Positions 17,354-25,321 are shown, numbered from the stretch's first letter. The stretch: 44,633 nucleotides of DNA from Microcoleus sp. CAN_BIN18 (GCA_026786085.1 JAJAYT010000506.1:1-44633); one strand, 5' to 3'. Numbers and translations are program-made. Notes: generated from the sequence alone by a model not told the origin.

Positions 17354-17614
17354 ATGGAAGTTAGCGATCGGACAATTTTTGTAACTAATTCTACGCTAAG
17401 AACGTTAATTGATGAATTGGGTACTGAGTGTCAAAATGTCATTACTTTAATCCATCAGCTTCAGGTGCCTTATTTGAGCGATCGACAAAAAGCTGAAATT
17501 CTAGCAGAGTTTCTGAGTGCTGCAATTCATCTAAACGTGCACTGTGGAGAGGATTTTCAGACACTAATTGCTGAGGAAATGGCAAAATTGTCGGATGATG
17601 ATGAAGAGGATTAA
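17354..17614 (+). CDS. Hypothetical small acidic protein
   Basis: An 86-residue soluble, predicted all-helical protein ending in an acidic tail (SDDDEED). Contains LIHQLQVPYLSDRQKAEIL, which I do not recognise as a known domain. Codon use and base composition match its neighbours, and the frame is free of overlaps, so it is probably a real gene. It ends 11 nt before the first 42-bp direct repeat that brackets the toxin–antitoxin module. Confidence 0.65.
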   Translation: MEVSDRTIFVTNSTLRTLIDELGTECQNVITLIHQLQVPYLSDRQKAEILAEFLSAAIHLNVHCGEDFQTLIAEEMAKLSDDDEED

Positions 17615-17625
17615 GGAGATTTGGG

Positions 17626-17667
17626 CGATCGCACTTCAGGAAAAAGCCCTCCAGTCAACTCACCGAA
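17626..17667. repeat. 42-bp perfect direct repeat, left copy
   Basis: Starts CGATCGCACTTCAGG and ends CAACTCACCGAA. It is identical over 42 bp, in the same orientation, to 18374–18415; the flanking bases differ. The two copies bracket the DUF4258/YgiT module. Confidence 0.92.
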
Positions 17668-17683
17668 GTAAGGTAAGGTGTAG

Positions 17684-17700
17684 GGTGCGCAATGCGCACC
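17684..17700. terminator. Palindromic terminator between convergent genes
   Basis: GGTGCGC–AAT–GCGCACC (the TAGGGTGCG family) is followed on the plus strand by TTATTTTTTAATTTG. It lies between the plus-strand small gene and the minus-strand YgiT gene and could serve as the terminator for both. Confidence 0.55.
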
Positions 17701-17722
17701 TTATTTTTTAATTTGTTTCGTA

Positions 17723-17962
17723 CTAGCCTTTACGTGATGCTGAATACTCATAAAGTGGCACTGAACGTGCAGGTTTTATTTTTGTTTTGAGTAACTCTTC
17801 AATTTGTCGAACAGTCTTCGGTTTTAGGAGAATATCGCCACAGAATGTACAAACCTCTGCGGGAACTTTATCGATTACGACGATTTCACCTTGGTATCGA
17901 ACAGCGTGAATGATTTCTCGCTCCTCATAAGTACCTGGACATCCTTGAATACTGCATTTCAT
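17723..17962 (-). CDS. YgiT-type zinc-finger antitoxin
   Basis: A 79-residue MqsA/YgiT N-terminal-type zinc finger. The cysteine pairs are C3/C8 (MKCSIQGC) and C38/C41 (VCTFCG), with the family words 'VPAEVC-FCGD' and 'KPKTVRQIEELLK'. It lacks the HTH domain of full MqsA, as is common in short cyanobacterial members paired with DUF4258 toxins. Its ATG overlaps the upstream DUF4258 stop (ATGA), and a full AGGAGG (17971–17976) lies 8 nt before the start. It should neutralise the partner toxin (family inference). Confidence 0.9.
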   Translation of the reverse strand: MKCSIQGCPGTYEEREIIHAVRYQGEIVVIDKVPAEVCTFCGDILLKPKTVRQIEELLKTKIKPARSVPLYEYSASRKG

Positions 17963-18300
17963 TCTAATCGCCTCCTAGTGGTGGGAGTTATCCATTTGGG
18001 CAGTTTTGGCTCATAAACCGTGATAATAATTAGTAACGGTTGGACAGTAGTACAGACAATGTGCAAGGGACGACTATCTTGAGAAAAACCGCCGAATAAA
18101 CAGCAAGCACCGCGCTGATGTTGAGGATAGTTTTCTAACAGTTGACCTCTAACTAATGCTTGAATTACTTGATCTAGTGTAATGTTTTCCTCAAGCATCT
18201 CTTGCTGTGCGTGGAGAGTCAAGCGAAGGTTATCTGCCCCGGCTTGAAAGCGTATTCGCTCCTGTACTGCCTCTAAATTAGTCGGCTCAAACTCACTCAC
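17959..18300 (-). CDS. DUF4258 toxin candidate
   Basis: A 113-residue DUF4258 protein, the usual partner of short YgiT zinc-finger antitoxins. Visible family words: LTLHAQQEMLEENITLDQVIQAL (conserved H and E), followed by LENYPQHQRG…CCLFGGFSQDSRPLHIVC and VYEP-LPKW near the end. The fold is RelE/BECR-like, so RNase action on mRNA is plausible. The toxin gene comes first, then the antitoxin. The pair sits inside a segment bounded by 42-bp direct repeats. Confidence 0.88.
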   Translation of the reverse strand: MSEFEPTNLEAVQERIRFQAGADNLRLTLHAQQEMLEENITLDQVIQALVRGQLLENYPQHQRGACCLFGGFSQDSRPLHIVCTTVQPLLIIITVYEPKLPKWITPTTRRRLE

Positions 18301-18373
18301 GAAAGACAGAGATTAAAAACACTAATATTATACTATTTTATCAGGGGCGATCGCCCGGAGGCTGAACTAAGCC

Positions 18374-18415
18374 CGATCGCACTTCAGGAAAAAGCCCTCC
18401 AGTCAACTCACCGAA
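18374..18415. repeat. 42-bp perfect direct repeat, right copy
   Basis: The second copy of the repeat at 17626–17667. Start-to-start distance is 748 bp, enclosing the whole toxin–antitoxin module and its promoter side. A partial member of the AGGACT family (CAGGACTGAAGTCCTG) follows at about 18440. Confidence 0.92.
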
Positions 18416-18500
18416 AGGCTGAAAAACCTAAGAAATAAGCAGGACTGAAGTCCTGACTGCGAACCTGTACGCGGGGATTTTTGGACTGTTGTGTAATATT

Positions 18501-19061
18501 TTAGTTGAGCTGCGTGCCGACAATAATCTTTTGCACGCGATCGCCCTTAAGTTCCAAAACCAAATTAGAAGCCTTTTGATCATTGCTGTAAATCAACCGA
18601 GTCACTCCACCCTGGACAGATTGCGAGCCGTAACCGTAAGTTTTAACAACTTTTTGGGTGCTATCTCCTACCTTGACACCATCAATTGTCAGCAACTTTG
18701 GCTTGGTAGTAGAAATTAGATAAACTTTGCCATCCCAGGCTGCTACTGTCAATTTTGAGTAGGTTAGCGTGCGAATCTTGCCGCCGATAGCCTCGCCAGC
18801 AGGTTTAGTTTCGTCGCGTTGAGGTTTGCCCAACTTGCGTTTAGCCTCTTCTATAGACATCCCCAAGCGAACTCCGCCAATCCCCAAGCGCGAATAGTCG
18901 ATCGCCGCCGGCGTTTGTGTCGCGTTCAACATACTTTCTAGGGCCACAACAGTTTGATTCATCGCGGGAATCGGGCGAACTAAAGCAGCAAATCCAAAGC
19001 TAGAAATTGCCAGATTAATCATGATGCCAGCGACGGCTGTTGCCACAAATCTTTTTACCAT
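18501..19061 (-). CDS. Exported hypothetical protein with two SmpA/OmlA-like repeats
   Basis: A 186-residue protein with a signal peptide (basic MVKR start, then a hydrophobic stretch to about residue 26), so it is likely periplasmic. Two related segments occur: IGGVRLGMSIEEAKRKLGKP (about 61–80) and IDGVKVGDSTQKVVKTYG (about 126–143). This 'GV-LG-S-EVKK-LG' pattern resembles the structural repeat of SmpA/OmlA (BamE)-like folds. The lipobox cysteine is absent. No catalytic motif. It is divergent from bciB, with a 320-nt region between. Confidence 0.8.
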   Translation of the reverse strand: MVKRFVATAVAGIMINLAISSFGFAALVRPIPAMNQTVVALESMLNATQTPAAIDYSRLGIGGVRLGMSIEEAKRKLGKPQRDETKPAGEAIGGKIRTLTYSKLTVAAWDGKVYLISTTKPKLLTIDGVKVGDSTQKVVKTYGYGSQSVQGGVTRLIYSNDQKASNLVLELKGDRVQKIIVGTQLN

Positions 19062-19383
19062 TTTTTTTATAGCTTTATTTGGAAAATTATTCGCGCGATT
19101 AGCCGTTACATCCGGATTGATACTAATAATTTCGGGCGAATAGAATTCACTCCTACACAGGTAAAGTCCGAGTTAAGAGGGACTAAAACAGTAACAATAT
19201 TCATCCCCAAAAATATAACATAGAGAAACCGGGTTTCTGTAGGGGCGTACCCCTGTGTCCGCCCTGATTCGGGATTTGTGAATACCGAACAAAGTTTTAG
19301 GTTTAATTAGGGCGACTACTGAATCACCGGAATGGGTGTGATATCCTAACAAAAGCCGTTTCTCCATAAAATCTGCAATTTAG
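19062..19383. other. Divergent intergenic region with two adjacent hairpins
   Basis: Between the exported protein and bciB. Two side-by-side palindromes occur: AGAAACC–G–GGTTTCT (19224–19238) and AGGGG–CGTA–CCCCT (19241–19254). Both promoters must lie here. A GAATAGAATTCACTCCTACACA word (about 19140) is related to a word downstream of ribH. No gene seen. Confidence 0.45.
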
Positions 19384-20586
19384 ATGATCGCAACAGATTC
19401 TACTAAACACCAAAAATCTAAAGCCCTGAAACCGGGTAGCCGCCGCCCCGCTAAAGAACTTTGCAGCGAGTGCGGTTTGTGCGATACATATTACATCCAT
19501 TATGTCAAGGAAGCTTGCGCTTTCTTAACTCAGCATATCGCAGAACTGGAAGAGGAGATTCACGGGCGATCGCGCAATCTCGACAATCCCGACGATTGGT
19601 ACTTCGGCGTTAGTCAAAATATGATGGCGGCCAAGAAAAAAGAACCAATTGAGGGCGCTCAGTGGACGGGAATTGTCAGCTCAATCGCGATCGAAATGCT
19701 GGAAAAAGGCATTGTTGAAGGCGTTGTCTGCGTCCAAAACACGAAAGAAGACCGCTTTCAACCGATGCCAATAATTGCTAGGAATCGCGAAGAAATTCTG
19801 GCAGCAAAAGTCAACAAACCAACTCTGTCTCCCAACCTTTCAGTATTGGAACAAATCGAAAAGTCGGGGATGAAGCGACTGCTAGTAATTGGCGTTGGCT
19901 GTCAAATTCAAGCATTGCGCACAGTCGAGAAAAAACTCGGTTTAGAAAAGCTCTATGTTTTGGGAACTCCCTGTGTCGATAATGTCAGCCGTGCAGGCTT
20001 GCAGAAATTCCTAGACACGACTAGCCGCTCTCCTGAAACAGTGGTTTCTTATGAGTTTATGCAAGACTTTAACGTTCACTTCAAACACGAAGATGGTTCG
20101 AGCGAGAAAGTGCCGTTTTTCGGGCTGAATACTAAGGAATTGAAAGATGTTTTTGCTCCTTCTTGTTTGAGCTGTTTTGATTACGTCAATTCTTTAGCAG
20201 ATTTAGTTGTCGGCTACATGGGCGCACCTTTTGGCTGGCAGTGGATTGTAGTAAGAAATGACACTGGGCAAGAGATGTTAGACTTGGTAACGGATCAGCT
20301 AAACACTCAGCCGGTGATGTCTCAAGGAAACCGAAAAGAAGCGGTTCAGCAAAGCATTCCGGCTTATGAAAAAGGGGTGACTTTGCCGATGTGGGCGGCG
20401 AAGTTGATGGGGGTTTTTATTGAGAGAATTGGGCCGAAGGGTTTGGAATATGCGCGTTTTTCAATTGATTCTCATTTCACTCGCAATTATCTGTATGTGA
20501 AGCGGAATTACCCGGAGAAATTAGAGGCTCATGTGCCGGAGTATGCTAAGCGGATTGTCGGGCAGTATAAGTTGCCAGAGGTGTAA
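19384..20586 (+). CDS. bciB: Ferredoxin-dependent 8-vinyl reductase (BciB type, Slr1923-like)
   Basis: A 400-residue protein of the F420H2-dehydrogenase/hydrogenase beta-subunit family. It matches the cyanobacterial Slr1923 type, the 3,8-divinyl (proto)chlorophyllide 8-vinyl reductase of chlorophyll a synthesis. An N-terminal Fe–S motif CSECGLC (C27, C30, C33) with C45 nearby, and a second CLSC in APSCLSCFDY, bind clusters that receive electrons from ferredoxin; FAD is also expected from the family. The start is the ATG at 19384. The family also contains 7-hydroxymethyl chlorophyll a reductase, but the cyanobacterial context favours vinyl reductase. A strong hairpin follows. Confidence 0.88.
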   Translation: MIATDSTKHQKSKALKPGSRRPAKELCSECGLCDTYYIHYVKEACAFLTQHIAELEEEIHGRSRNLDNPDDWYFGVSQNMMAAKKKEPIEGAQWTGIVSSIAIEMLEKGIVEGVVCVQNTKEDRFQPMPIIARNREEILAAKVNKPTLSPNLSVLEQIEKSGMKRLLVIGVGCQIQALRTVEKKLGLEKLYVLGTPCVDNVSRAGLQKFLDTTSRSPETVVSYEFMQDFNVHFKHEDGSSEKVPFFGLNTKELKDVFAPSCLSCFDYVNSLADLVVGYMGAPFGWQWIVVRNDTGQEMLDLVTDQLNTQPVMSQGNRKEAVQQSIPAYEKGVTLPMWAAKLMGVFIERIGPKGLEYARFSIDSHFTRNYLYVKRNYPEKLEAHVPEYAKRIVGQYKLPEV

Positions 20587-20640
20587 ACTTGTTGTAGGGC
20601 GAATCATATCGTGTCCGGTTAATTACTATTAATAAAAAAT

Positions 20641-20710
20641 GTTTGTAGTGAGGACTTTAGTCCTCGGAATGGATGCGGACTAAAGTCCTCACTACAAACC
20701 ATTTTTTTTG
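20641..20710 (+). terminator. AGGACT-family palindrome, likely bciB terminator
   Basis: Arms 20641–20663 and 20677–20699 pair perfectly over 23 bp with a 13-nt loop, followed by CATTTTTTTT. Each arm contains the shorter palindrome AGGACTTTAGTCCT. This element is both a repeat-family member and a good terminator for bciB. Confidence 0.7.
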
Positions 20711-20751
20711 TGGGAGCTAACTTACGCGCACTACTCATTGGGCGATTGAAA

Positions 20752-21087
20752 TTATGCAACTCCAAACCCTGTATATTCGCGCGCATAAGTTGGCTGAAGT
20801 CCTAGTACAATATCCTCTTTAGGTACTCCCATTTCTACCAATTCATCAGCAATCTGCCTGTCTGTTTGATTTCGCTGAATCCAGATTTTGCCATTTTTAA
20901 TATCTAAATGAAACACACAGTTATAAACGCGGCGGTGTGTGTCCCATCCTAAATCAACGACAAGATAGCGATCGTTTTCTTTATCAAAGATTGTTTCTAC
21001 CTCAATTTCTCCGTTAATTGGTGCTATCTTGCTGTCTTCTATTAGCAGCTTTTGAATGCACTGACGGTAATGCTCTAGTCGATCCAT
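20752..21087 (-). CDS. xisI: XisI protein (solo)
   Basis: A 111-residue XisI-family protein, the accessory factor first described with fdxN-element excision in Anabaena. Visible family words: LEHYRQCIQKLL at the N-terminus, VVDLGWDTHRRVY (the family's D-LGW motif), HLDIKNGKIWIQRNQTD and VLGLQP..REYTGFGVA at the end. XisI usually follows xisH; no xisH is present on either side, and no fdxN-type element or recombinase is seen. The protein therefore probably has another role. Confidence 0.93.
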   Translation of the reverse strand: MDRLEHYRQCIQKLLIEDSKIAPINGEIEVETIFDKENDRYLVVDLGWDTHRRVYNCVFHLDIKNGKIWIQRNQTDRQIADELVEMGVPKEDIVLGLQPTYAREYTGFGVA

Positions 21088-21133
21088 TTGACTATTGCCT
21101 CCTGAACTGGGTTGATTTTAGATGCGTAAACTT

Positions 21134-21197
21134 GTAGGGTGCGTCAGTCAGAAGCTGCTGGATTATTGAACAAATAATGCTAACTGACGCACCCTAC
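21134..21197. repeat. TAGGGTGCG-family element (64 bp)
   Basis: GTAGGGTGCGTCAGT (21134–21148) and its exact complement (21183–21197) form 15-bp terminal inverted repeats around a 34-nt interior. It lies between xisI and the DUF2237 gene. Confidence 0.8.
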
Positions 21198-21226
21198 AGT
21201 GTGCATAAAAATACGATCGCACATTC

Positions 21227-21607
21227 CTACAAATCAGCCAAATCAGCAGCGTGTTCCTTCAATTCGCCCAAAGAAACGTATTCCAAAGTTAAAGCGTGAG
21301 TCGCTGACAAAACCACGCGCGGCGCACATCCAGCATCCATTGCTTCCTTCCAGCGAGAAGCGCACAAACACCAGCAATCTCCAGGCTTCAAACCTGGAAA
21401 ATTAAATTCGGGTACGGGAGTGCTCAAATCGTTTCCGTTGGATTTGGTGAATTTCAAAAAGTCTTCTGTCAGTTGAGCACAAACGGTGTGAGCCCCAAAA
21501 TCACCACCGCCAGTATTACATTTGCCGTCCCGATAATAGCCTGTCATGGGCGACGTGCAGCAAGTTTCTAATTTTCCGCCCAGAACATTTGTAGCTTCCG
21601 TCACCAT
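21227..21607 (-). CDS. DUF2237 family protein
   Basis: A 126-residue soluble protein with strong DUF2237 words: CCTSPMTGYYRDG near residue 17, GAHTVCAQLTEDFL, FTKSNGNDLSTP and GDCWCLCASRWKEA. The conserved cysteines (two N-terminal and the CWCLC cluster) suggest metal or redox chemistry, but the function is unknown. Widespread in bacteria. The Met at 21607 matches the usual start. Monocistronic. Confidence 0.92.
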   Translation of the reverse strand: MVTEATNVLGGKLETCCTSPMTGYYRDGKCNTGGGDFGAHTVCAQLTEDFLKFTKSNGNDLSTPVPEFNFPGLKPGDCWCLCASRWKEAMDAGCAPRVVLSATHALTLEYVSLGELKEHAADLADL

Positions 21608-21659
21608 CGCAACTCCTCCGCAAAACTCTTCGATCTAATTTTACACAAAAGGTGGTTTT

Positions 21660-22121
21660 TTATATATTTTTTTCCATTGCAAAGTTGATAAATTTTTGTC
21701 CTCTGCGTTCTACTTCTTGTTTTCTAAGCATAACAAATCCCTGGGATTCAAAAAAAGGTCGAGCTGTAATGCTGGCTTCGGTAAACAACTTTTTAATTCC
21801 TAAGTCTTGGGCTTTTGACTCAATTTGTGTTAAAATTAGCTTGCCAATTCCTTGTCTTTGAAAGTCTTTGTGGCAGTAGAAGCGATCGATATGACCGTTG
21901 ATTTCTAATTCTCCAAAACCTGCGATTGTATCGCCCTCTTCTGCTACAAAAGTAAATTTACTGCTTAAGCTTTGCATCCAAATTTCAATGTCGGTGTCTG
22001 CCGGTGCCCAAGCATCTACTTGGGCTGTTGTGTAATCGCGGATATTTACTTCGTGTACGGTGTCGTAGAACAGTTTTACAATTTTTTGGGTGTCGCCGAT
22101 TTCGTAGGTTCGTACTTTCAT
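21660..22121 (-). CDS. GNAT N-acetyltransferase
   Basis: A 153-residue GNAT enzyme starting at ATG 22121 (MKVRTYEIGDTQKIVKLF). The longer frame upstream to 22271 has no GNAT-like residues. The acetyl-CoA loop is RQGIGKLIL after the YCHKDFQ strand, and the C-terminal F-ESQGF motif is present. Substrate unknown. The gene is divergent from the TetR–dev operon; its promoter shares the 22122–22446 region with the TetR operator. Confidence 0.9.
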   Translation of the reverse strand: MKVRTYEIGDTQKIVKLFYDTVHEVNIRDYTTAQVDAWAPADTDIEIWMQSLSSKFTFVAEEGDTIAGFGELEINGHIDRFYCHKDFQRQGIGKLILTQIESKAQDLGIKKLFTEASITARPFFESQGFVMLRKQEVERRGQKFINFAMEKNI

Positions 22122-22349
22122 CAGAATTCGGGTGCAGATTCGCACGATTGGTGGGTTTTTTACGGAGATTGATTGCGGGGTGTTTTGGATTTCGGGCCTT
22201 ACCCGCCCCGACAAATCGACTCTAAAAATAATTTTACTGCACCCCTTGACAAGCTCTGGTAGTCTGTGCAATGTTAATTATAACAACTGTTCGATATACA
22301 TTATTTGTCCAAGCTCAGCCACCAAAAGCCTATTTTGTAGTCGGTTATA

Positions 22350-22371
22350 CTATATCGGATGTTCGATATAG
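22350..22371. promoter_or_regulatory. Palindromic operator, likely bound by the TetR protein
   Basis: CTATATCG–GATGTT–CGATATAG is a perfect 8-bp inverted repeat with a 6-nt spacer. A −10-like TATACT (22346–22351) overlaps its left arm. The half-site word TGTTCGATATA recurs at 22289–22299. Its position, 75 nt before the TetR gene, suggests autorepression of the dev operon. Confidence 0.6.
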
Positions 22372-22446
22372 GAATATTTAGTCGATCGCCCTTAAATCTC
22401 CGATAACCTAGGATCTGGAATAAAAAATCAGAAGATCGATCGACCT

Positions 22447-23031
22447 ATGCCAAAGATAGTTGACCGTGAATTGTACCGCAAAGAACTACTAAACAAATCT
22501 TTTGAACTTTTTGCCGAAAAAGGCTATTCATCAGTCACAATGCGCGAAATTGCCTTGGGAATCGGAGTTTCTACAGGTACGCTTTACCACTATTTTTCTA
22601 GCAAAGAAAGTCTATTCGAGCAGTTAATTGAATACTTGAGCTATGAAGATACGAAAGAAGAAGCGCTAGCAGAATTGGGAAATCCGCCAACATTAGGAGA
22701 AAAAATAGAAACACTGATGGAGTATCTCTATACAAAGGAGGATTATATGCTCAAAGATATGTTAATAACATTTGATTTTTGCAAGCACAAAACTCGCAAA
22801 GAGATTGACAATAATCAGGCACTCCAGCAAGCAGGAAAGCGTTACAAAGAGGCAGTTTTTTGCTATTTGGGAATTTCCGATCCAGCAGTTGCTGTATTTA
22901 TCATCAACTATATTGACGGATTGGTAGCAAGAAGGTTTTATCAAGGTGAAAGTATATCTTTTTCTGAACAATCGAATTTATTAAAAGAAATGCTTCTAGC
23001 TTATTTAGAAAAAAAACAACCGCAAATATAG
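22447..23031 (+). CDS. TetR-family transcriptional regulator
   Basis: A 194-residue TetR regulator. The N-terminal HTH is typical: LLNKSFELFAEKGYSSVTMREIA, then GVSTGTLYHYFSSKESLF (about 12–60). The C-terminal ligand domain is mostly helical and unassigned. It is followed by devB: its stop codon is 7 nt before the devB ATG, and devB's AGGAGG overlaps the stop, so regulator and exporter are co-transcribed and probably translationally coupled. It probably represses its own operon through the 22350–22371 palindrome and responds to a transported or membrane-stress ligand (inference). Confidence 0.94.
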   Translation: MPKIVDRELYRKELLNKSFELFAEKGYSSVTMREIALGIGVSTGTLYHYFSSKESLFEQLIEYLSYEDTKEEALAELGNPPTLGEKIETLMEYLYTKEDYMLKDMLITFDFCKHKTRKEIDNNQALQQAGKRYKEAVFCYLGISDPAVAVFIINYIDGLVARRFYQGESISFSEQSNLLKEMLLAYLEKKQPQI

Positions 23032-23038
23032 GAGGAAT

Positions 23039-24544
23039 ATGAATTTTCAATCTTTCATCAAGCCTAAAAATCCATTGGTAATGGGATTGGTAATTGCTGG
23101 CGCTGCTATTAGCGTCGGTACAACTTTTTACGGGATTTCTCAATTTGGATCTTTAGCTAAAAATGCTGAACCTTTGCCAGCAGAAACACCTGCGCCAAGG
23201 AAAATCACGGCATTGGGAAGATTGGAACCCCTGGGCGAAGTGATTCGCTTGGGAGTGTCGCAGACGTTGGATGGCGATCGCGTGGCGAAACTTTTAGTCA
23301 AAGAGGGCGATCGCGTGAAAGCAGGGCAGTTGATCGCGATTTTGGATGCGGGCGATCGGCTAAAATCTGCTTTAGACGAAGCCAAAGAAAAGGTAAAAGT
23401 TGCTGAAGCCAGTTTAGCAAAGGTAAAAGCCGGTGCCAAGTCGGGAGAAATTGCAGCACAATCTGCCACAATTGGCAAGCTAGCAGCAGAATTGCAAGGA
23501 AACCGGGTGGCGCAACAAGCAACAGTCGATCGCATCCAAGCGCAATGGCAAGGTGAAAAAACCGCACAGCAAGCAACTATCAGCAGAATAACCGCACAAT
23601 GGCAAGGAGAAAGGAAAGCACAAACAGCAACAATTAGCCGCATAACTGCACAGTGGCAAGGAGAAAAAACAGCACAAACTGCCGCAATTAACAAATTAAA
23701 AGCCGAGTCTAATAATGCAGAAACCGAATATCTGCGGCACAAACAACTTGTTGCAGAAGGCGCAATTTCTAAATCCGTAATGGATAGCAAACGGCTAGCA
23801 TTAGAAACAACTCGCCAGCAAGTTAAAGAAGCCGAAGCAAATCTCAGCCGCATCAACAATACAGCAAAGCAACAGCTTGAAGAAGCCGAAGCAAATCTTG
23901 CCAGAATTAACAGTACAGGAATTCAGCAACTTAACGAAGCCGAAGCCAATCTTGCCAGAATTAATAGTACAGCAATCCAGCAACTTAACGAAGCCGAAGC
24001 CAATCTCGATCGCATTAAAAATAGTGGTAGCGAACAAGGGAAAGAAGCCCAAGCAACTCTCGACAAAATAGGCGAAGTGCGGCCCGTAGATATCCAAGCA
24101 GCGCAAACCGAAATCAACAGCGCCATCGCCCAAGTCAAGCGCGCCCAAACCGAATTAAATCAAGCTTACATCCGCACTCCGAACCCCGGAAAAATCCTCA
24201 AAATTCACACTCGCCCCGGAGAAAAAATCAGCGATGACGGAATTGCAGACGTGGGAGAAACGCAGCAAATGGTAGTCGTCGCCGAAGTTTATCAAACGGA
24301 CATCAGCAAAATTAAGGTTGGACAACAAGCAGGCGTTACTAGCCAAGCATTTTCAGGAGAATTAGCAGGAACAGTTAAAGAAATTGGGTTGAAAGTTAGT
24401 AAGCAAAACGTGTTTAGTAACCAGCCGGGAGAAAACTTGGATAGCCGAGTTGTGGAAGTGAAAATTCACTTAAATCCTGAAGCTAGCAAACAAGTTGCAG
24501 AATTGACCAATTTGCAGGTAATGGTAGCAATTCAGAAGGACTAA
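23039..24544 (+). CDS. devB: DevB-type membrane fusion protein of an ABC exporter
   Basis: A 501-residue HlyD/DevB adaptor linking the DevCA inner-membrane exporter to a TolC-like channel. One transmembrane helix (about 14–33) is followed by a lipoyl half-motif (LEPLGEVIRLGV…VKEGDRVKAGQLIAILD, about 62–103), a long coiled-coil hairpin, then the second lipoyl and beta-barrel region (about 375–500). The hairpin arms are each built of four 18-residue repeats (141–212 and 264–335). In Anabaena, DevBCA exports heterocyst glycolipids; paralogues beside TetR genes export other lipids or drugs. The stop codon lies within an AGGACT-family repeat. Confidence 0.92.
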   Translation: MNFQSFIKPKNPLVMGLVIAGAAISVGTTFYGISQFGSLAKNAEPLPAETPAPRKITALGRLEPLGEVIRLGVSQTLDGDRVAKLLVKEGDRVKAGQLIAILDAGDRLKSALDEAKEKVKVAEASLAKVKAGAKSGEIAAQSATIGKLAAELQGNRVAQQATVDRIQAQWQGEKTAQQATISRITAQWQGERKAQTATISRITAQWQGEKTAQTAAINKLKAESNNAETEYLRHKQLVAEGAISKSVMDSKRLALETTRQQVKEAEANLSRINNTAKQQLEEAEANLARINSTGIQQLNEAEANLARINSTAIQQLNEAEANLDRIKNSGSEQGKEAQATLDKIGEVRPVDIQAAQTEINSAIAQVKRAQTELNQAYIRTPNPGKILKIHTRPGEKISDDGIADVGETQQMVVVAEVYQTDISKIKVGQQAGVTSQAFSGELAGTVKEIGLKVSKQNVFSNQPGENLDSRVVEVKIHLNPEASKQVAELTNLQVMVAIQKD

Positions 24545-24561
24545 AGTCCTCACTACGAACC
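24537..24561 (+). repeat. AGGACT-family half-element at the devB stop codon
   Basis: AGGACTAAAGTCCT followed by CACTACGAACC equals one arm of the elements at 26535 and 20641. The devB stop TAA (24542–24544) lies within it. Confidence 0.8.
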
Positions 24562-24578
24562 TTTGATAATTGAAAGTT

Positions 24579-25211
24579 ATGACAGAATTTGGGCCTGATC
24601 CAAACCGACCTTATCCGATGGCAGACCAGCGCCGGGTTTGCTTTATCAAAAACTTTGTTAAATCGCCCAATATTATTGTCGGCGATTACTCATATTATGA
24701 CGATCCAATAGATCCAGAAAACTTCGAGAGAAACGTACTTTACCATTACGGGAGTGAGAAATTAATTATTGGTAAATTTTGTGCGATCGCCACCAACGTC
24801 AAATTTATCATGAACGGTGCAAATCACAAACTCCACGGCATTTCTACCTATCCATTTCCTATTTTTGGCAACGGCTGGGAAACGGCGATGAATCTATTAA
24901 TTGAACTACCAAGTAAAGGCGATACTGTCATCGGCAATGATGTTTGGATCGGTTATGAATCGGTGATTATGCCGGGAGTTAAAATCGGCGACGGTGCAAT
25001 CATTGCTGCTAAATCTGTTGTGGTAAAAGATGTTCCCGCTTACACCGTTGTCGGTGGAAATCCCGCAGGTTTAATCAAGCAGCGTTTCAGTGATATTGAG
25101 GTTGCACAACTGTTAGAAATTCGCTGGTGGGATTGGGAAATTGACAAGATTTCGCGCAATATTAATTTAATTATGCAATCTGATATTCCAGCGCTGAGTA
25201 ATGCTGAGTAA
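24579..25211 (+). CDS. Xenobiotic/CatB-type hexapeptide O-acetyltransferase
   Basis: A 210-residue left-handed beta-helix acetyltransferase of the CatB/Vat (xenobiotic acetyltransferase) type. Words seen: [10 protein letters not shown] at the start, [22 protein letters not shown], then hexapeptide repeats (…[23 protein letters not shown]…, with the catalytic-type His), [31 protein letters not shown], and [16 protein letters not shown] 24579 is chosen over an in-frame TTG at 24570. It lies between devB and devC, unlike standard devBCA order, and is bounded by palindromic repeats on both sides. Substrates of this family include streptogramin A and chloramphenicol, but many members act on sugars, so resistance is not implied. 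Confidence 0.9.
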   Translation: MTEFGPDPNRPYPMADQRRVCFIKNFVKSPNIIVGDYSYYDDPIDPENFERNVLYHYGSEKLIIGKFCAIATNVKFIMNGANHKLHGISTYPFPIFGNGWETAMNLLIELPSKGDTVIGNDVWIGYESVIMPGVKIGDGAIIAAKSVVVKDVPAYTVVGGNPAGLIKQRFSDIEVAQLLEIRWWDWEIDKISRNINLIMQSDIPALSNAE

Positions 25212-25232
25212 AATTTACAAACTCCGCATAAA

Positions 25233-25321
25233 GTAGGGTGCGCACTGCGCACCTTACGAAATTACAAAATTCCCAATCTGCCCACTCCGACTAAGGCTAT
25301 GGTGCGCAGTGCACACCCTAC
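25233..25321. repeat. TAGGGTGCG-family element (89 bp)
   Basis: Terminal arms 25233–25253 and 25301–25321 pair at 20 of 21 positions across a 47-nt interior. The left arm itself contains GGTGCGCA–C–TGCGCACC-type dyad symmetry. It fills the gap between the acetyltransferase and devC. Confidence 0.85.

Noticed and set aside
17626-18415. Integrated phage or plasmid with attL/attR
   Set aside because: The segment contains only the toxin–antitoxin pair and no integrase or phage genes; 'att sites' would be over-interpretation.
24579-25211. Streptogramin/chloramphenicol resistance gene
   Set aside because: The fold matches Vat/CatB, but many family members act on sugars or other substrates; resistance is not supported from sequence.
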